Shown: piece after piece, positions 5,340 to 6,769 of the stretch
Position numbering within the stretch: position 1 is the first letter of the stretch
Layout: the number at the start of each line of letters is the position of its first letter
NCBI GenBank assembly: GCA_021156265.1
Contig: JAJNBR010000158.1
Coordinates: 1 to 6,769, forward strand
DNA length: 6,769 nt
Source of the DNA: Flavipsychrobacter sp.
GTDB lineage: Bacteria > Bacteroidota > Bacteroidia > Chitinophagales > Chitinophagaceae
Direction of reading: 5' to 3'
Program-made: the position numbers and the translations under genes
Notes under the pieces: generated by a model
Told to the model about the DNA's origin: nothing
Databases searched by the model: none
The model's input: only the letters and a program-made list of their open reading frames with translations

Positions 5340-6689
5340 ATGAGAAAAATGCTACTCGCGGCTATCGCTGCCACTATTATGAGCCCTATTTGTGATGCCC
5401 AGACTTTGTGGCGACAAACCGGTTACTCCATTCAAGACCATAACGGCATAGAATTTTCACCGGCTGCCGACTCGATGAATTACTACTACGGCGGCAACCA
5501 TGCCAGCCTGCCTACATGGGATCCAGTAAAATCGCTACTGTTCAGTGTAAGCGAGGAACGCTTCCTGCACGATTCGTCTGTGCACTACACCTACAACCAG
5601 GCCGCACCGGTGCCCTGGTACCGTGACAAAGTAGAAAAGCAGACCATTGATGCAAAAAGTAATGTTACCAACCGCACCCGCACCATTTCGCAAAACGGCG
5701 GAGTGAGCTTCATGAACTACGAACAGGACGATTATACCTACGACGCATCAGGCAATCTTACTTTGTATAAATACTGGTGGTGGGTCAACAACCAGTGGAA
5801 AAATACCATACGCGAAACATATACGTACAATGTCGGCAACCTCGCTGTCAAGCTTGCGGAGGTAGTCAACAGCGGCACCGGCCAGTGGGAAAACAGTTTC
5901 AAACGCACATATAGCTATACAGGCGGCAAGCTGAGCGAAGAAGTATTTGAGCTGTGGCAGATGGGCACGTGGATATTAAAGAACCGCACGCTGTATAGCT
6001 ACGATGCAAACGGCCGCCTTAGCGATAAAATATTCCAGGTATGGGATGCGACTTACCTGGTTTGGGAAAACAAAGACCGCCGTGCATATGGCTATGATGT
6101 TGCGGGCAACCTGGCCGGCGACACAGCGCAGATATGGCTATTCTCCTCATCTACGTGGCGCGATGACGACAGGTTTATCTACGAGTACGATGCGAATAAC
6201 AACCCTACTAGCGCAGAATGGCAGGGATACTCGATCATGCAGCCAGGTTGGATAAAATTTCAAAAGAATAATTACTTCTATAACGCCGACACACTGCTCA
6301 GCCACTACGAGCGTATGTACTGGAACAACACAGGCAGCATTTGGGAATACACTACCAACTCAGAGCGCTACAACTATTTCTATCAGTCGTTCACCTTCAC
6401 GCCACCTATCGTAACCGTGCCTGGCATGGATAAAGCAGAAAATAACGTTGTTCTCTTCCCCAATCCCGCCATCACACAACTGCGCATCAACGCCACATGG
6501 AAGAACGCACAGCCATTCACGGTGGCGATACTGGATATGAGCGGCCGCGTGCTGAGGCAATGGAGCGAAACTGCAACCAAAACATACAGCTCCACCCTTC
6601 CTGTTATGGATATGCCTGCGGGCAATTATACGCTGTTGATGAACAATGGCGAAGAAAAGATATCCGGGCGTTTCTCTGTATTGAAATAG
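5340..6689 (+). CDS. Secreted YD-like repeat protein with T9SS type A sorting domain
   Basis: From ATG 5340 the product has 449 residues. Residues 1-20 are a signal peptide (cleavage at CDA-Q21). After a region of unknown fold (21-130), about seven YD-like repeats follow, with Tyr-x-Tyr-(Asp/Asn) starts at 132, 161, 191, 219, 250, 281 and 312 and a period of 28-32 residues. Typical units read YTYDASGNLT and YSYDANGRLS, and most also carry a Trp-rich middle (for example QVWDATYLVWENKDR). Residues 373-449 are a T9SS type A sorting domain: FPNP, FTVAILDMSGRVL, MPAGNYTLLM and a closing FSVLK. The repeats resemble RHS/YD repeats, but there is no RHS core-associated domain or toxin tip, so a surface or secreted beta-structured protein is more likely than a polymorphic toxin. 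A longer frame from TTG 5208 exists but would run through two terminators and the promoter, so it is rejected. Confidence 0.92.
   Translation: MRKMLLAAIAATIMSPICDAQTLWRQTGYSIQDHNGIEFSPAADSMNYYYGGNHASLPTWDPVKSLLFSVSEERFLHDSSVHYTYNQAAPVPWYRDKVEKQTIDAKSNVTNRTRTISQNGGVSFMNYEQDDYTYDASGNLTLYKYWWWVNNQWKNTIRETYTYNVGNLAVKLAEVVNSGTGQWENSFKRTYSYTGGKLSEEVFELWQMGTWILKNRTLYSYDANGRLSDKIFQVWDATYLVWENKDRRAYGYDVAGNLAGDTAQIWLFSSSTWRDDDRFIYEYDANNNPTSAEWQGYSIMQPGWIKFQKNNYFYNADTLLSHYERMYWNNTGSIWEYTTNSERYNYFYQSFTFTPPIVTVPGMDKAENNVVLFPNPAITQLRINATWKNAQPFTVAILDMSGRVLRQWSETATKTYSSTLPVMDMPAGNYTLLMNNGEEKISGRFSVLK
5733..6383 (+). repeat. Array of about seven YD-like protein repeats (residues 132-348)
   Basis: Each unit starts with Tyr-x-Tyr-(Asp/Asn/Thr), usually followed by a Gly-Asn-Leu or Gly-Lys-Leu turn, then a Trp-containing strand, and ends in a charged Asn/Lys/Arg stretch. 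The period varies from 28 to 32 residues. The DNA copies are strongly diverged, so this is an old protein-level repeat rather than a recent tandem duplication. A further degenerate unit may exist at residue 83 (YTYN). Confidence 0.8.
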
Positions 6690-6708
6690 AAAAACGCTTC
6701 AAATAGAG

Positions 6709-6738
6709 AAAGCCATCCTTATGAGGGTGGCTTTTTTT
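6709..6738 (+). terminator. Intrinsic terminator after the YD-repeat gene
   Basis: AAAGCCATCC (6709-6718) pairs with GGGTGGCTTT (6725-6734) with one G-U wobble around the loop TTATGA. Seven Ts follow (6732-6738). It lies 19 bases after the stop codon and closes the transcription unit. Confidence 0.92.
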
Positions 6739-6759
6739 ATTCATTGCCGCGCAGTGTTT

Positions 6760-6767
6760 TATCTTTA
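6760..6767 (+). promoter_or_regulatory. Possible -7 element of a gene beyond the right edge
   Basis: TATCTTTA differs from the consensus TAnnTTTG only in the last base and resembles the TATCTTTG box at 5311. It lies just behind a terminator, where a new promoter is expected if the next gene is also on the plus strand. No clear -33 element is seen at the best spacing, and the gene itself is outside the window. Confidence 0.35.
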
Positions 6768-6769
6768 CG

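Noticed and set aside
5733..6383. RHS-type polymorphic toxin
   Set aside because: The repeats are YD-like, but there is no RHS core-associated domain, no variable toxin tip and no immunity gene; the protein ends in a T9SS sorting domain.
6668..6697. Hairpin GCGTTT/AAACGC around the stop codon of the YD-repeat gene
   Set aside because: Only six paired bases with an 18-base loop, overlapping the stop codon; the much better terminator at 6709-6738 explains the 3' end.

Overview
The window reads as chromosomal DNA of a Bacteroidota bacterium, most likely from the Chitinophagaceae or a close relative. The reasons are two secreted proteins ending in type IX secretion (T9SS) type A sorting domains (FPNP- or NPNP-type starts), an intergenic TATCTTTG box matching the Bacteroidota -7 consensus TAnnTTTG, and NarX-type kinase genes of the kind common in that phylum. 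No rRNA, tRNA, CRISPR array, insertion sequence or phage gene was seen.

Left part (1-2037, all minus strand): three closely packed genes, read from right to left. They are a cysteine-rich lipoprotein of unknown function, a protein with about seven membrane helices, and a HisKA_3/HATPase sensor histidine kinase. The gap between the first two is 13 bases; the last two overlap by 14 bases. The kinase runs off the left edge and has only one membrane helix with no sensor domain of its own, so the membrane protein and lipoprotein are the obvious candidates for the sensing parts (inference). A response regulator may lie just outside the window.

Middle (2038-2301): a divergent intergenic region. It carries a 16-base inverted repeat of two perfect 7-base arms around a 2-base centre (TGCGTAG-AA-CTACGCA), an 11-base direct repeat that duplicates one arm 24 bases away, and a separate 14-base perfect palindrome. 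The 7-2-7 layout is the one used by NarL-family response regulators, the partner class of NarX-type kinases, so this may be an operator for the neighbouring genes.

Right part (2302-6769, all plus strand): three exported proteins, each followed by a clear intrinsic terminator. They are a 665-residue protein of unknown function with a signal peptide, a mainly helical body and a beta-rich C-terminus; a 250-residue thioredoxin-fold protein with a CGAC motif and a T9SS sorting domain; and a 449-residue protein made of about seven YD-like repeats plus a T9SS sorting domain. The strong terminators argue that these three are separate transcription units. A promoter-like box at the right edge suggests another plus-strand gene beyond the window.
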